64,000 nt of DNA from an uncultured Candidatus Saccharibacteria bacterium (GCA_948623715.1 CAPHDI010000002.1:17627-81626), one strand, 5' to 3'. Positions 8,618 through 18,766 are shown, numbered from the stretch's first letter. The notes: generated by a model not told the origin, from the letters alone. Numbers and translations: made by a program.

Positions 8618-8646
8618 ATTATAGCAAATTCCCCTCTATCTGTCCA
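8618..8646 (-). promoter_or_regulatory. rpsA promoter
   Basis: TGGACA, a 17-nt spacer and TATAAT. The spacer contains GATAGAGGGGAA, also found upstream of the -10 at 46332-46337. Confidence 0.8.
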
Positions 8647-8696
8647 GAGAAACTTCAGCTTATTTTAAGCCTCTCCCAAATCACCTCAGCTAACCA

Positions 8697-8741
8697 TAAA
8701 AGCCCGATCTCTCGCGTCTTACCTTCGACGGTTAGAGATCG
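8697..8741 (-). terminator. Possible terminator at the end of the giant surface gene
   Basis: An 8-bp stem (CGATCTCT/AGAGATCG) contains the stop codon in its loop and is followed on the minus strand by GGGCTTTT. The T run is short. Confidence 0.4.
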
Positions 8742-11700
8742 CTCCGATCGCCACCCCTGCGATAATCACTACAACTACTCCCCCAGCTATCCACCAAATT
8801 ACTGGATTTTCATACCATTCCCCCTGACTAAACTCTCCGTCGACATCATCGTCCTCCTTGCCTGTAACTGTCGGCTTACCCACAGACGACCCTCCGCCGT
8901 TTGTACTGCCGTTAGCACCATCTCCAGTATTTTCATCGATTTCCTGATCATTCACCGTACCATCCGTCACTTCCGCGATCTGATCGCCATTCCCGATGCC
9001 GCCACCCACCGGGCGATTCACGCTCGGCTGCTGCGCCCCCGCACCGCCACCCTGCGCTTGATTTCCATCTTGCCCACCAGTCGGAGCGTTCGGATTCTCC
9101 GAGATATTCGGCCCGCCCGTTGTCCCTTCCGGCGGATCATTTGGCGTCGGCTGATCTGGTACACTCGGCTGATCCGGGGTACTAGGCTTATCCGGCTCAC
9201 CCGGCGTCCCGCCTGGATTATCCGGATTAGGATTATCTGGAACTTCTGGTACATCTGGCTGCTCCGTCTTCTTAATCCAGTCTACCTTCGCCACCGCTAC
9301 GCCACAGTTATTCGCCTCGTCGCAATATTCAAAGCTAAACTCACCGTTATCTGCAAACTGATATTCCCTCGACCCACCATTATTCTTCACGATAAACTCT
9401 TCGTCATACTGCAATCCGTTTTCATCATAAAGATCGCCAAGGTTATCATCCTGTGCATAAATTCTACCTGCGCCATCCGCGTCCAGATCATTACCGCCAC
9501 CATCACCGTTAGTTTCGCGCGGAACTTTAACGATCGTCGCCGTCACCGGACCTTCGGTTTCTTCAGTAGTACTATAGACAACCGCCACTTTCGGCAAAGC
9601 CTTATCAATCCAATCTACTTTTGCAGTTACCTCACCCTCGTTACCAAACTCATCACGGTATTGGAAAGTAAACTCACCATTATCCATAAATAGATAAGTG
9701 AACGGATCCAAGCTATCTTTATCTCCACTCATAGAATCACCGTTTTCGGTCACTTCTGTATTGAGTTTACCGAATAAGCCTACCTGCTCCTGACTTCCGT
9801 TATCATCTGGCTGAGAATCATAACCACCTTCGTCTTCATCTGGATCGTAATAACCATTATTCAAAATCTTTACATTCATTCCCTCTGGGAAAATCACCCG
9901 CGCCGATACGCTCTGATTCACCTTACGCGTACCCGAGCAATCAATATCCTCCGCCACGACATCACCATTCAAATCTTCACGCTTACAAGTGTACTCCACC
10001 CGAATCTGATTCAGATCTTCTTCTGCAATAATCCAGTCCACCTTCGCAATCGCTTGACCTTTATTTTCCGGATTACCTGCCTCATGGAATTCAAAAGTAT
10101 AACTACCATTTTCCGTGAAAACATGAGTTCCATCGCTACCATCATCAAACTCAATCTCCATGTCATGGTTCACCACCCGTGCAATCACTTCGCCTTGAGT
10201 TGGTTCAATCGTACTATAAGCAATACCAGCAGTCGGATTTGGATTATCCGTACGATCTTCATAGAAGTTAAACATTCTCGCCGCTATGAAGCTATTTGAG
10301 CTACTAGCTGATGTCGTATTTGTTCCTTTAATCTTTAGATAGTTAAGCTCCACTGGTTCATATACGAGCTCACCATCTTCATTTGTTCTTGCAAGCTCAA
10401 ACTTTCGCAATTGACCATTATCCGTATTTGGCCAAGTCGTCATACACGGCACTTCTGACCCTTCGCAAGAGCTCGCCACCTTGCCAATCAGCGTAAAGTT
10501 TTCACCATCTTCACTACCATAAAGCTCCGTTTCCAGAATCCGACCATTGCCGCCGCCTGCTGGCATATATTCAAAGGCTGAGAGCTTTACCGTATGGTCA
10601 AACTTCACCACAAATTCCTTTACTCTATCACTACCATTCCAAGCCGAATGCCACCGCGTATTCGGATTACCATCAATCGCATAAATCGCATTACCATATT
10701 GCCCGCCACCAGTCGCCTGGCTAGACACACTCGCCACCGACAGATGTGAAACTGGAATGTACTTGCGTCGATTATCCGCCGCCGCATCTTGCGTAAAGTG
10801 GAAATCTTGAGACGGATCGCTCGCTAACTGCGTCCCAGTCGCGCCTACCCGCACCTGAATCGTCACATCGCCTATCCGCACCGGCGAGGAATTACGATAC
10901 GAAACCCATTCACCATAAATTTCATCATCTTGTTTCTCGCGCCATTCCATCGTCAAATTCACACCCATGACACGGTTTTCCAGATCATTCGCATATAGAT
11001 TTGACGGAACTACAGCCTTAGTAATATTAATCTTATAGAAGTTCTCTTCTCTACGCGGCACGCCTTGAATATGCACCAAAATACCATTTTCTACAGAAAT
11101 ACTATTTACCTGTTCGTCTGTTAGCTTTATTGAGTTATCTGTAACCCAATTATTATTTACCGCAACATCCTGATTACTTTGGTTGTTTGCGCCATACCAT
11201 GTATTTCCGCCATCCAAGCTGTATTCCCAAGCTGCACCACCGCCTTCATACATTGCGCCAAGTTTTAGAGTATTATAATCATTTTCACCACCAAAACCAT
11301 CAAACGAAAACACTGCCACTTCATTCTTCAATGTACCGAGTAGATAGTTCCCCATCAACCGCGTCACGCTAGTTTGGCGGAAATATTGATCATTCCCATG
11401 AGCATCCGTCATCGCCGATGCTTCTTTCAAAGTTTTCGTCAACAAAATCTGCAAAGCCGAATTCACCCCCGGATTCTCCGCTACTGAAACCTTCGACAGA
11501 AAACTCTTCATCATATCATAATATGGCAGCGGGAAGCGCTTCATCGCCTCAGACAATTCCACCGCTAACTCATAATATTCCTCCGCAGTCTTACTACTAT
11601 CAGCTAAGTAATTCCGGATTAACCCCGTCCAAACATCAAGATTAATAACTTGCTTCGCCAAAGCTTGACGATAAATACTCTCACGCTCCGCCGATCCATT

Positions 11701-13596
11701 TTCGTAAACTTCAGCCAATTTTACCAAGATTTCCGCATTCTCATAATTCTCAAAATCATTCAACGCCGCCTGCGACAAGACCGTATAAGTTCCCTGATTT
11801 CCCGATACATTCAAATACGATCCATCACGCACACCCCAATCATTCAACTGTCGCACCGGATGATAAGTATTAATATTCGTATAACCTGTGAAATTTGAAG
11901 CCTGCCAGCCGCTCACATTGTTCGTCAACGCCCAAGCCGGAATATTATTACTACCAAGTTCATAATTTGCATAAGCCACATGCCCTGGCTGCCCAAAAGT
12001 AGTACTTGGTACGCCATAAGCCGCCGTCATATTCTGACCAAAGTTAGAAATCTGCCAACATACACCGCCATATTTATTAATCATCCAAAGATGTGGCGCT
12101 TTCGCTTCAAAACCAATCAAATAATTACCGCTAATGCTCTTATCGCCGCTACCGTCGTAATTCGCACCCTTCAGCTTGTACTTATCGATCAGCACTTGTT
12201 GCTCAGCCGGATCAGTCGGATAATTTTGATCATACCAATAATGATTACCAATACTAATATACGGAACTGGCGGCCAGGCGTATAGGCCCTTTCCTATCGT
12301 CGGCAACCAATCACGCAGCCACTCCAGCTCATCATCACCCAGCTCTGTCATCATGACATAACGCATCTCTTCCACTTCCAGCGATTCAAACACATTCGTC
12401 TGCAATTTACCTGCGTTATACATCCGCTTATACACCATATAACGATCTAACGGACGCGAAAGGTTCGGGCTATCAGCATTACCAGCCATTGCACCTTGAT
12501 CACGGATCCAGAAACGAATCTGCTTCGAATGCGTCAAAGATATCGAAATCATCATCTTCAGATACATTTCGCCCTGCGTGCCGTTTAGCCCCACCGTCTT
12601 CAAGCGATCATTATTGCTCAAATCATCGCGATAAGCATGATAAAGCTGACTCAAAACTTCCAGCGATTGCGCATAAGTGCCAGTCGGCTTACCGCCGGTC
12701 GTATACATCCGCAAAACATCCACATTATTATACAGCCAATTCATCGTTTCCCGATTTTCTTCGCTAGAATTGATAAAGGCCGTCAGAGTATATTGCCCCG
12801 CATTTTTCACTAAATTGCGCCGCAAAATCGCAATTTCATGATCCGCATTATCCAAGACATCCAGATTCGCCGTATTCTTAATCGCCGCGTCCATCTCCTC
12901 TACTGTCGGCACTACATAAGGCTCATAATCATCTTTCACCAGCTTAATATCCGCCCAGACCGAATGATCCTGCCCGTTACTACCGTTATCCGATACCTGC
13001 AGCCGCACAAAGCGATATTCCGATACATCTATATCGATCAACTCCGCATTGCTGCCCGGGGTTGTCACTTTCGACTCAGAATTATAAATCACATCCCAGT
13101 GCTGAGACCCCGTCAACGCCTGGCCATTCGCTACAGCCTCATTATTTTAGCCATAAATCCAGAAAATCACCCCATTACCAGCCGTACTCGTCGTATTTAA
13201 CCCCACATAAGCTGTCAAATGATCATATCCTTCATCGCCATTCCGAATCGCATCAAGATCATAATACACATTCGACGCCGCATGCGCCCAAATACCCTTC
13301 TCGAAAACTACTGGACTATTATCATATTTCAAGGTAAGTTTAGCATCGCTGCCAGTTTTATCCATCTGAATCGACCCATAAGCCGTCTTTGAACCCGGAA
13401 TATAATCATAATCCGACAAATAGCGCGCCTCATCCGTCGCCGGCTCGAAATTCACCACATTTTCTGTCGAGATATTCCTTTGCGCCGCCTCTGTCCGCCA
13501 AGCAAACGGCGTCACCACCAGCGCCACTGCCGCCACAACACACGCCGCTATCACAGTAATCAAATATTTTTGCTTTTTCTGTTTTACCATAAACAC
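8719..13596 (-). pseudogene. Giant surface-anchored carbohydrate-binding protein interrupted by an in-frame TAA
   Basis: One frame of 1626 codons is broken only by TAA at 13149-13147 (codon 150); no frameshift is needed to join the halves. The likely start is ATG 13590 (MVKQKKQKY). Order of parts: a signal or anchor helix; an NPCBM-like carbohydrate-binding domain (FEKGIWAHAASNVYYDL, LTAYVGLNTT) cut by the stop right after FWIYG and resuming with NNEAVANG; a large middle region with a transglutaminase-like Cys-His pattern (YGGVCWQ...GQPGHVAY); an F5/8 discoidin-type domain (IDGNPNTRWHSAW); three Ig-like modules ending AKVDWI; a Pro-rich linker; and a C-terminal membrane helix with RRR. It may be a nonsense mutant, a readthrough gene, or a sequencing error. 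A downstream TTG restart at 13116 would lack a signal peptide. Confidence 0.75.
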
Positions 13597-13672
13597 ATAA
13601 CCCTATTTTCCAATACTACCATTATAACATTACATTTTTCTAAAATGCAAGTTCAATTTTAAGCATAGTAGT

Positions 13673-14194
13673 TTACATTTCATGTCTTTTATGCGAAAGC
13701 ATAAACGCTTCACACCTCGGGCAATGATACTTACCGTCCAGCGTCTGGTATCCCGTCAGCCCACACTCCCGGCACTTCGATCGCCGATGTAGCCATTCCC
13801 GATAAGTATCCATCTCCTCCTCCACAAACTCCTCATCGTACCATACATTATATTCCTCACACAGCCCCCGCGCCCGCTCCCACGCCTCTCGCTCCATCTT
13901 CACTCGCTCTACATCTACCCGATAGTCCCGATGCCCCGACAAGGCGTGCCCGACTTCATGCAATAATTGTAGACAATAATTATTTTGCTCACTACCACAA
14001 CCTCTCTCATCATCCCGCATATCACTTTTTTGCTCAAAATCCGCACTATCTGCGCTCCACGGTTCATAAATAATCGTCCGCGGCGGCCGAAAAGTAAATT
14101 TTTTACCCGCCCGAAATTTCAGCTCCGGGTACACCCGAACTAACTCCCGTCGCAATTTTTCATACCCGTCCTGCACCCGAACACCGTCCTGCAT
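13673..14194 (-). CDS. Zincin-like metalloprotein with C-terminal zinc ribbon
   Basis: The central motif LLHEVGHALSGH is the HExxH signature of zinc metallopeptidases. The C-terminus has CRECG...YHCPRCEAF, a four-cysteine zinc ribbon. The middle is rich in charged and aromatic residues. No signal peptide is seen, so it acts inside the cell. Choice of start: GTG 14209 overlaps the GGAGG, leaving no spacing; ATG 14194 (MQDGVRVQDG) is 14 nt from it and is preferred, giving 173 residues. The substrate is unknown. A DNA- or RNA-linked role would fit the ribbon, but that is only inference. It is followed downstream by the giant surface gene, which has its own promoter. Confidence 0.65.
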   Translation of the reverse strand: MQDGVRVQDGYEKLRRELVRVYPELKFRAGKKFTFRPPRTIIYEPWSADSADFEQKSDMRDDERGCGSEQNNYCLQLLHEVGHALSGHRDYRVDVERVKMEREAWERARGLCEEYNVWYDEEFVEEEMDTYREWLHRRSKCRECGLTGYQTLDGKYHCPRCEAFMLSHKRHEM

Positions 14195-14397
14195 CCTATC
14201 TTTATACACCTCCAGTTAAATTCATTATACGTCAGCCGGAAATTTTTTACGAGCATAGGCGAGATCATTAGGCGCCAGTACTCATCCCGCAAGACTCCCG
14301 AACTACCGCCCGAACAAAAAATCACCCCCCACCCGAACACCCGCCAGAACTACCTAATTCGACAGAGATTTCGATGAAATACAAGGCGAAGAGAACA

Positions 14398-14424
14398 AAA
14401 AAGACCTCGCAACCACCCGAGGTC
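14398..14424 (-). terminator. Terminator of the KGG gene
   Basis: The 7-bp stem GACCTCG/CGAGGTC is followed on the minus strand by TTTTTTG, just after the stop at 14436. Confidence 0.85.
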
Positions 14425-14435
14425 TTTTACATTAC

Positions 14436-14642
14436 TTAGGCGTTATTTTTCTTGGCTGGCCCGCGACGAGAGATACGTCCCCCCTTCGCCCCTGCAATCC
14501 TTGCTAACGCTGGGTTTGCAGCGAAGCCACCAGTATGACCATTCTGACCACCTTTACGGCCGATCTGGGAATAAAATTCCTTACCATACTTAGCACGGTT
14601 AGTTTGTGCAGCCTTCAGGCCACCAGCTTTCGTTCCTGACAT
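14436..14642 (-). CDS. KGG-repeat small protein
   Basis: From ATG 14642 the 68 residues begin MSGTKAGGLKAAQTN and contain several Gly-Gly-rich KGG units (GRKGGQNGHTGG, GAKGGRISRR). Known: KGG or GsiB-like repeats occur in small hydrophilic bacterial proteins, often stress-induced; molecular function is unclear. The frame continues upstream to 14675, but the extra residues (MLIWWAESEFL) do not look like the family, so the later ATG is preferred. A strong promoter and a terminator make it a single-gene unit. Glycines and basic residues suggest a disordered, nucleic-acid- or protein-coating product. Confidence 0.75.
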   Translation of the reverse strand: MSGTKAGGLKAAQTNRAKYGKEFYSQIGRKGGQNGHTGGFAANPALARIAGAKGGRISRRGPAKKNNA

Positions 14643-14708
14643 GAGAAACTCACTTTCTGCCCACCAAATTAACATTCTTAATCGCCACCCTTTTTAGGTG
14701 TTAGTACC

Positions 14709-14737
14709 ATTCTATCATACTGCTTCCGTTTTGTCAA
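14709..14737 (-). promoter_or_regulatory. Promoter of the KGG gene
   Basis: TTGACA, a 17-nt spacer and TAGAAT on the minus strand; the start of transcription is near 14702. Confidence 0.8.
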
Positions 14738-14869
14738 TAGTTTTTATGTAAAAATATGTTATAATTTCCACATTTTCCTTATTATCCCGCAATATTTTAC
14801 ACCATTATTCCCTTTTTCTTACAATGCTTAAAATTCCCTAAGTTTTCCTCACCCTGTGGAAAATCATTG

Positions 14870-14898
14870 TTGACTTTATTCATTCGGTGATATATAAT
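14870..14898 (+). promoter_or_regulatory. Promoter of small RNA A
   Basis: TTGACT, a 17-nt spacer and TATAAT, followed by AGAGATAG. The -10 region and the start of the RNA resemble those of small RNA B at 39394. Confidence 0.85.
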
Positions 14899-14904
14899 AG
14901 AGAT

Positions 14905-15000
14905 AGTTTTGAATAAAACCACTGCGAGGTTATTCAAAACTACTCCTTGTATTGTTATGTTGTTGCTAAAATACGTCCGCGAGGGCGTATTTTAGTTTTT
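14905..15000 (+). ncRNA. Small RNA A, about 96 nt, two hairpins
   Basis: No ORF is present between a consensus promoter and an intrinsic terminator. Hairpin 1 has 12 perfect pairs (14905-14916 with 14930-14941) and loop AACCACTGCGAGG. Hairpin 2 is a perfect 10-bp terminator (CTAAAATACG/CGTATTTTAG) with loop TCCGCGAGGG and TTTTT. Both loops contain GCGAGG. The terminator loop of RNA B carries the reverse complement CCTCGCAGT, nine bases matching ACTGCGAGG. Apart from this RNA, nothing convincing is seen between 14738 and 15246. Confidence 0.7.
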
Positions 15001-15246
15001 GCACACTCAGATCCTTCTTTAATTAGTCTCCTCAAACTTCACCACCCCGCCTCCCATTGTCCTACTCAAACCCCATCAATCATTATTCCACTTATACTCC
15101 ACTTTATTTTACCGTTTAAGGCTATTTTTAAGCCCTACAAGGCCCTTCTCGGCCCAAACATGAGTAATAATCCCATCTCGTAGCAAAAATCTCCCAAAAC
15201 CCTCCAAAATCGCCCTCAATGCCTAGACGGCCTCAAACCAAAGGAA

Positions 15247-15268
15247 AAAGCCCATACTTTTTGTATGG
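15247..15268 (-). terminator. Terminator of the tRNA-Ile/tRNA-Ala unit
   Basis: The stem CCATAC/GTATGG is followed on the minus strand by GCTTTTT. Confidence 0.75.
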
Positions 15269-15278
15269 ACTCTTTCCT

Positions 15279-15355
15279 TGGTGGAGTAACAGGGATTCAA
15301 ACCCTGGACCTCCGCCTTGCAAAGGCGGCGCTCTAATCAGCTGAGCTATTACCCC
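15279..15355 (-). tRNA. tRNA-Ala (TGC)
   Basis: Acceptor GGGGTAA/TTACTCC, anticodon stem CCGCC/GGCGG around TTTGCAA (anticodon TGC), encoded ACCA. It is transcribed after tRNA-Ile, the pair and order usually found inside 16S-23S spacers, but here it is about 3.6 kb from the 16S gene. Confidence 0.95.
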
Positions 15356-15365
15356 TTAGCTGATC

Positions 15366-15442
15366 TGGTGGGGATATGTGGACTTGAACCACAGACCTCG
15401 TCATTATCAGTGACGCGCTCTAACCAGCTGAGCTATATCCCC
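15366..15442 (-). tRNA. tRNA-Ile (GAT)
   Basis: Acceptor GGGGATA/TATCCCC, anticodon stem CGTCA/TGACG around CTGATAA (anticodon GAT), encoded ACCA. It lies 10 nt ahead of tRNA-Ala. Confidence 0.95.
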
Positions 15443-15485
15443 ATCTCCCCTTATTCTAGCGCATATTCCGCAAAAAATCAAGCAC

Positions 15486-17015
15486 TTATTTAAATGAATA
15501 ATAAAGTTGCCCATTCACTAGTGGCACGTCCCTCGCCGCTGCCAATTCCGACACCGTCAAGAACTCATACCCCTGCGAGCGCAAGTTATCGATAATACAT
15601 GGCACCGCATCCACTGTCGTCGCATGAATATCATGTACTAGTATAATCGCACCGTCAAACGCCGCCCCCACCACTCTCGAACAGACAATCGCCGCATTCC
15701 GATCCTGCCAATCCTTTGGGTCAATCGACCACATAATCAACGGCTGGCCTAGCGCCTCTCGCACCGAGCCATTCACCTCGCCATACGGCGGTCGCGTAAA
15801 CGGTGGCACTGTTCCGAGAATATTCGTAAAAATCCGGTCCATCTCTAGCGCCTGCGCCCGTACCTGTGCCGCACTCAGTAGTACCAAATTATCATGATAC
15901 GGTGTATGACTCGCCACCTCGTGCCCATCCGCTGCTTCCCTTTGCACTACCCCTGGAGCGCGTTCCGCCATATTTCCCAGCACGAAAAACGTCGCCTTCA
16001 CACCCCTCCCCGCCAGAATGTCTAACAATCTCGGCGTCGTCGCTGCCGACGGACCGTCATCAAACGTCAACGCAATTATTTTCTCCCCCGGCACCACCTC
16101 TGGATGCTCCGTATTCCCTGGCCGTGGCGCAATCGGCTCCAACTCCCCGCCAGTTGTATTATTCTCTACTGGCGGCTCTGCTGGTTTTTCCTCTGCCGGC
16201 GGCTCCTCCGCTGGCTTCTCCGGCTCTTCTGGCTCAGATGGTTCCGATGGCTCATTTTCTTCCGGCTTCTCCTCTGGTTCTTCTGGTTTTTCTTCAGGAT
16301 TCTCCGCTACCCCACCCGACTCATTCGCCTTCTCTGTGAAATATCGTGTCGCCCAGAATCCACCTCCGATCGCCGCCACCAACACTAGCGCCCCCAGCAC
16401 CCACCAGACCACTGGAAACAGCTTATGCCGCCGCTTCGATCCCCCTTCATCCTGCAAGTCCTCCACGCCCACCTCTGGAATTTCTTCCTCCAGCGCATCC
16501 TCCTCGACCAAAATCCCCTCGGCCGCTTCTGCCTTCTTCTCCTCAGTAGACCCCACTGGCGCCTCTTCCCTAAGCGGCTCCGTTGTCAGTTCTTCCTCAA
16601 CCGGCTTCTCTAATTCCTTTTCCTTCTCCGCCGTCTTCCGTCGCTCCTCTGCCAAATCTTCCTCTAGACTTACACTGACCGCCTCTTGTACTTCCTTTTC
16701 ACCCTCCTTTGAAGTCAGCCTCTTCGCCTCCGCCAAATTCTCCACCGTAATCAAAACCACTGACCGCTGGTCATTTTTCACGACCTTCTCATTCTTCTTA
16801 TCTTTATTTTCTACTGACCGCTGGTCATTTTGCTTCTCTGCGCCCTGCACCAATCCCCGCCGCTGACCGCCCTTCTCTGACGTCCGCTTCTGGTTATTAT
16901 TCCCCTCTACGCTTTTCTGCTCAGCTCGCTTCTGTTTCTGCCGATCATTCCGATTCATCGATTTCTTAGCGTTTTGCTTCGCCAGATTCGCTACTTTTTT
17001 CTTCTTTTTACTCAT
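15486..17015 (-). CDS. Membrane-anchored polysaccharide deacetylase (NodB domain)
   Basis: A Lys/Arg/Gln-rich cytoplasmic part (1-190) precedes a membrane helix (FPVVWWVLGALVLVAAIGG). An outer Glu/Pro linker leads to a C-terminal NodB domain of about 200 residues. Its catalytic motifs are visible: TFDDGP, SHTPYH (metal-binding His pair), RPPYG, SIDPKDW, and LVHDIH. Known: such carbohydrate esterase 4 enzymes remove N-acetyl groups from peptidoglycan or other glycans. Acting outside, it could modify this cell's wall or that of its host. ATG 17015 overlaps the stop of the SpoU gene (ATGA) with AGGTGG just before it, which decides the start over ATG 17036. Two copies of an 18-nt repeat lie in the linker coding region. 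Confidence 0.88.
   Translation of the reverse strand: MSKKKKKVANLAKQNAKKSMNRNDRQKQKRAEQKSVEGNNNQKRTSEKGGQRRGLVQGAEKQNDQRSVENKDKKNEKVVKNDQRSVVLITVENLAEAKRLTSKEGEKEVQEAVSVSLEEDLAEERRKTAEKEKELEKPVEEELTTEPLREEAPVGSTEEKKAEAAEGILVEEDALEEEIPEVGVEDLQDEGGSKRRHKLFPVVWWVLGALVLVAAIGGGFWATRYFTEKANESGGVAENPEEKPEEPEEKPEENEPSEPSEPEEPEKPAEEPPAEEKPAEPPVENNTTGGELEPIAPRPGNTEHPEVVPGEKIIALTFDDGPSAATTPRLLDILAGRGVKATFFVLGNMAERAPGVVQREAADGHEVASHTPYHDNLVLLSAAQVRAQALEMDRIFTNILGTVPPFTRPPYGEVNGSVREALGQPLIMWSIDPKDWQDRNAAIVCSRVVGAAFDGAIILVHDIHATTVDAVPCIIDNLRSQGYEFLTVSELAAARDVPLVNGQLYYSFK
16760..16831. repeat. Two copies of an 18-nt palindromic-core repeat
   Basis: CTGACCGCTGGTCATTTT occurs at 16760-16777 and 16814-16831, and again at 21483-21500 in another gene. 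The core TGACC-GCT-GGTCA is an inverted repeat. Each copy encodes NDQRS in a disordered linker. Confidence 0.7.
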
Positions 17016-17587
17016 AATACCACCTGTCTTGCCCATTCATACATCACAATTCCTGCCGCCACCCCGACATTCACCGATCTCGTCGATCCGAAACTCTCGA
17101 TCTCTCTTACATCATTCGCCAACGCAATCGCCTCCGGTGTCAACCCGTCTCCTTCGCTACCGAATAGCAACGTCGTCTCTGCCTGAAACTTCTTCTCATG
17201 CAGCGGCTGCGCCCGCTCTGTATGGTTCTCGATCGCCACGATTTCCCGCCCCCGCGCTTTCTGATCTTCCGCAAACTCCTCAGTCCCTGGCCAATGCACT
17301 ATCTCCAAGTACTTATCCGTACACATCGCTCCGCGTCGATTATACTTCTTCCGTCCGATAATATGCACCTTCGCCACATTAAAATTATTCGCACTCCGCA
17401 CGATCGTCCCCGCGTTAAAATCATGCTCTACGTTCTCTATTGCTACCTCTAACTGAGTACGATTTTTACTCAGCTCATCAAAAACTTGTTCATTCGATAA
17501 ACCTTTGTATTCATCCTGCAAATTCCGTCCGTCTGCCGCCTTAACCTCATCAATTTTCGTGTTTTTATTTTGACCTGGTTTTTCCAT
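17012..17587 (-). CDS. SpoU/TrmH family RNA 2'-O-methyltransferase
   Basis: The product is a knotted (SPOUT) SAM-dependent methylase for ribose 2'-O in tRNA or rRNA. Motifs: NAGTIVRSANNF (motif 1), LLFGSEGDGL (motif 2), SVNVGVAAGIVMYEW (motif 3). About 55 extra charged residues stand at the N-terminus. It has no substrate-recognition domain like those of larger TrmH/RlmB forms, so the target cannot be named. ATG 17587 lies exactly 6 nt after TATAAT with no Shine-Dalgarno, suggesting a leaderless mRNA. Its stop overlaps the deacetylase start, so the two are translationally coupled. Confidence 0.88.
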   Translation of the reverse strand: MEKPGQNKNTKIDEVKAADGRNLQDEYKGLSNEQVFDELSKNRTQLEVAIENVEHDFNAGTIVRSANNFNVAKVHIIGRKKYNRRGAMCTDKYLEIVHWPGTEEFAEDQKARGREIVAIENHTERAQPLHEKKFQAETTLLFGSEGDGLTPEAIALANDVREIESFGSTRSVNVGVAAGIVMYEWARQVVL

Positions 17588-17631
17588 ATCTATATTATAC
17601 CACTTTTTCTAAAACGAACATTAAAATTTAA

Positions 17632-17663
17632 TAAAAAATCCCCCAAGCCTTAACTCGGGGGAT
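17632..17663 (-). terminator. Terminator of the 17698 gene
   Basis: The stem ATCCCCC/GGGGGAT is followed on the minus strand by TTTTTTA. Confidence 0.85.
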
Positions 17664-17697
17664 GCGATGGAAATGTGTCAGGTCAGCGAAGTGTCGT

Positions 17698-18537
17698 TCA
17701 GTTCACCGAGCCACTCAGCCCAGCCTCCTGCTCCAGCAGGTCCAGCCAGCCCGTCCGCGGGCCGAGCATCCGTACCAGCTCCGTCGAGCACACCGCGCCC
17801 TCAGCCTTGTGGTACCGGTAGTACGTATCCGCCTGCACCAGCGAAGGAATCGCCTTGTAATGGCACACCAGCTTCTTCAGCCCTTCAAGCGCCCGCACAT
17901 ACATCGGCGTAAACTTCTTCGGCTTCTCGACCGAAGCCTGCGCCACGGCCGTCCGCCCGCCCATATTCGACGTCGTTGCCTTAGCCTGCACTTGCGTCAT
18001 CCCGATCTCCTCGGTCTGGGGCTTCGCCCGAGTCACCGGCTCATCCGCCGTCGCACTCTCCTGACGCTCATGTCGCAGACCACTCGGCAACACCTCGATG
18101 GTGCAGCCTGCCGTGTCCAGCTTCTTCTCGCGCGCCCGGTAGGGCTTTGGCTCCAAGAGGGCGGTCAGCTTATCGGTTTGTCGAACCTTTTTCACGTTCT
18201 CCTGGTACTCCGACCAGAACTGCTTCTTGAGTTCCGATACCTCAGCCATCGTCAGCAGCTTTCCAGCCTTCTTAGCCCTTTCCCGCTCCTGGCTGAGATC
18301 ATCCGGACTGGTCATCGTGCCGCTGTGATACAGCAATCCCGCGACCTTAGCGGTCGCCTTATCATAGTTGCTGAACGCATGCAGCGCCGCGGACATCGTG
18401 CCGGCCTTCCAAGCCTCTTCACTCGTCGGGATCCGCCCGAGCGTAATTGCCTGCTCGGTCAATTCCCGCAGAGCGATGTCCTCCGGCATCGGCATTGTCT
18501 TCCACCAGTTCCATGTTTTAAGATAAGTTTTGCCCAT
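17698..18537 (-). CDS. Orphan protein with an HNH-associated-like repeat
   Basis: I do not recognise a characterised family. The 279 residues start with a Trp-rich segment (TYLKTWNWW). At about 22-70 comes a stretch (LRELTEQAITLGRIPTSEEAW...ALHAFSNYDKATAKVAGLL) resembling the helical repeat found beside HNH homing endonucleases, known there for DNA recognition. A Lys/Glu-rich helix, a polar linker with many Thr and Ala, and a C-terminal helical part (FTPMYVRALEGLKKLVCHY) follow. No HNH nuclease motif is visible. Codons are GC-rich compared with the neighbours and the promoter belongs to the accessory type, so it may be acquired. A DNA-binding role is a weak inference. Confidence 0.55.
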   Translation of the reverse strand: MGKTYLKTWNWWKTMPMPEDIALRELTEQAITLGRIPTSEEAWKAGTMSAALHAFSNYDKATAKVAGLLYHSGTMTSPDDLSQERERAKKAGKLLTMAEVSELKKQFWSEYQENVKKVRQTDKLTALLEPKPYRAREKKLDTAGCTIEVLPSGLRHERQESATADEPVTRAKPQTEEIGMTQVQAKATTSNMGGRTAVAQASVEKPKKFTPMYVRALEGLKKLVCHYKAIPSLVQADTYYRYHKAEGAVCSTELVRMLGPRTGWLDLLEQEAGLSGSVN

Positions 18538-18647
18538 TTGAATTTTACCCCCAATTTTTTCTGATAGTGCAATCGTTCTCTAGATCTTTGCGGTCTTTAC
18601 TTCACATTTCCTACAATGTGCTTCACCTCCCCCTCAGTAACCCCTCC
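18538..18647 (-). other. Leader of the 17698 gene
   Basis: About 105 nt between the -10 and ATG 18537. A GGGGG-type ribosome site precedes the start. No strong hairpin is seen. Confidence 0.4.
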
Positions 18648-18676
18648 ATTATAGCACACTTCCCCGAAAAAGTCAA
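18648..18676 (-). promoter_or_regulatory. Promoter of the 17698 gene
   Basis: TTGACT, a 17-nt spacer ending AAGTGTGC and TATAAT. Confidence 0.85.
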
Positions 18677-18766
18677 GGCTAAAATCATATTCTACCACTT
18701 TTCGGATCCATGCATAGAAAGTACCCCTATCAACAAGTTTCTAATCTCCATCAGCCTGCCAGCCTA

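Noticed and set aside
14436..14675. Longer start for the KGG protein at 14675
   Set aside because: The extra residues are hydrophobic and unlike the family, which begins MSGTKAGG.
16018..16866. Ser/Pro-rich frame opposite the deacetylase linker
   Set aside because: Composition is the complement of the Glu/Lys-rich linker; the minus-strand gene has catalytic motifs and a good start.
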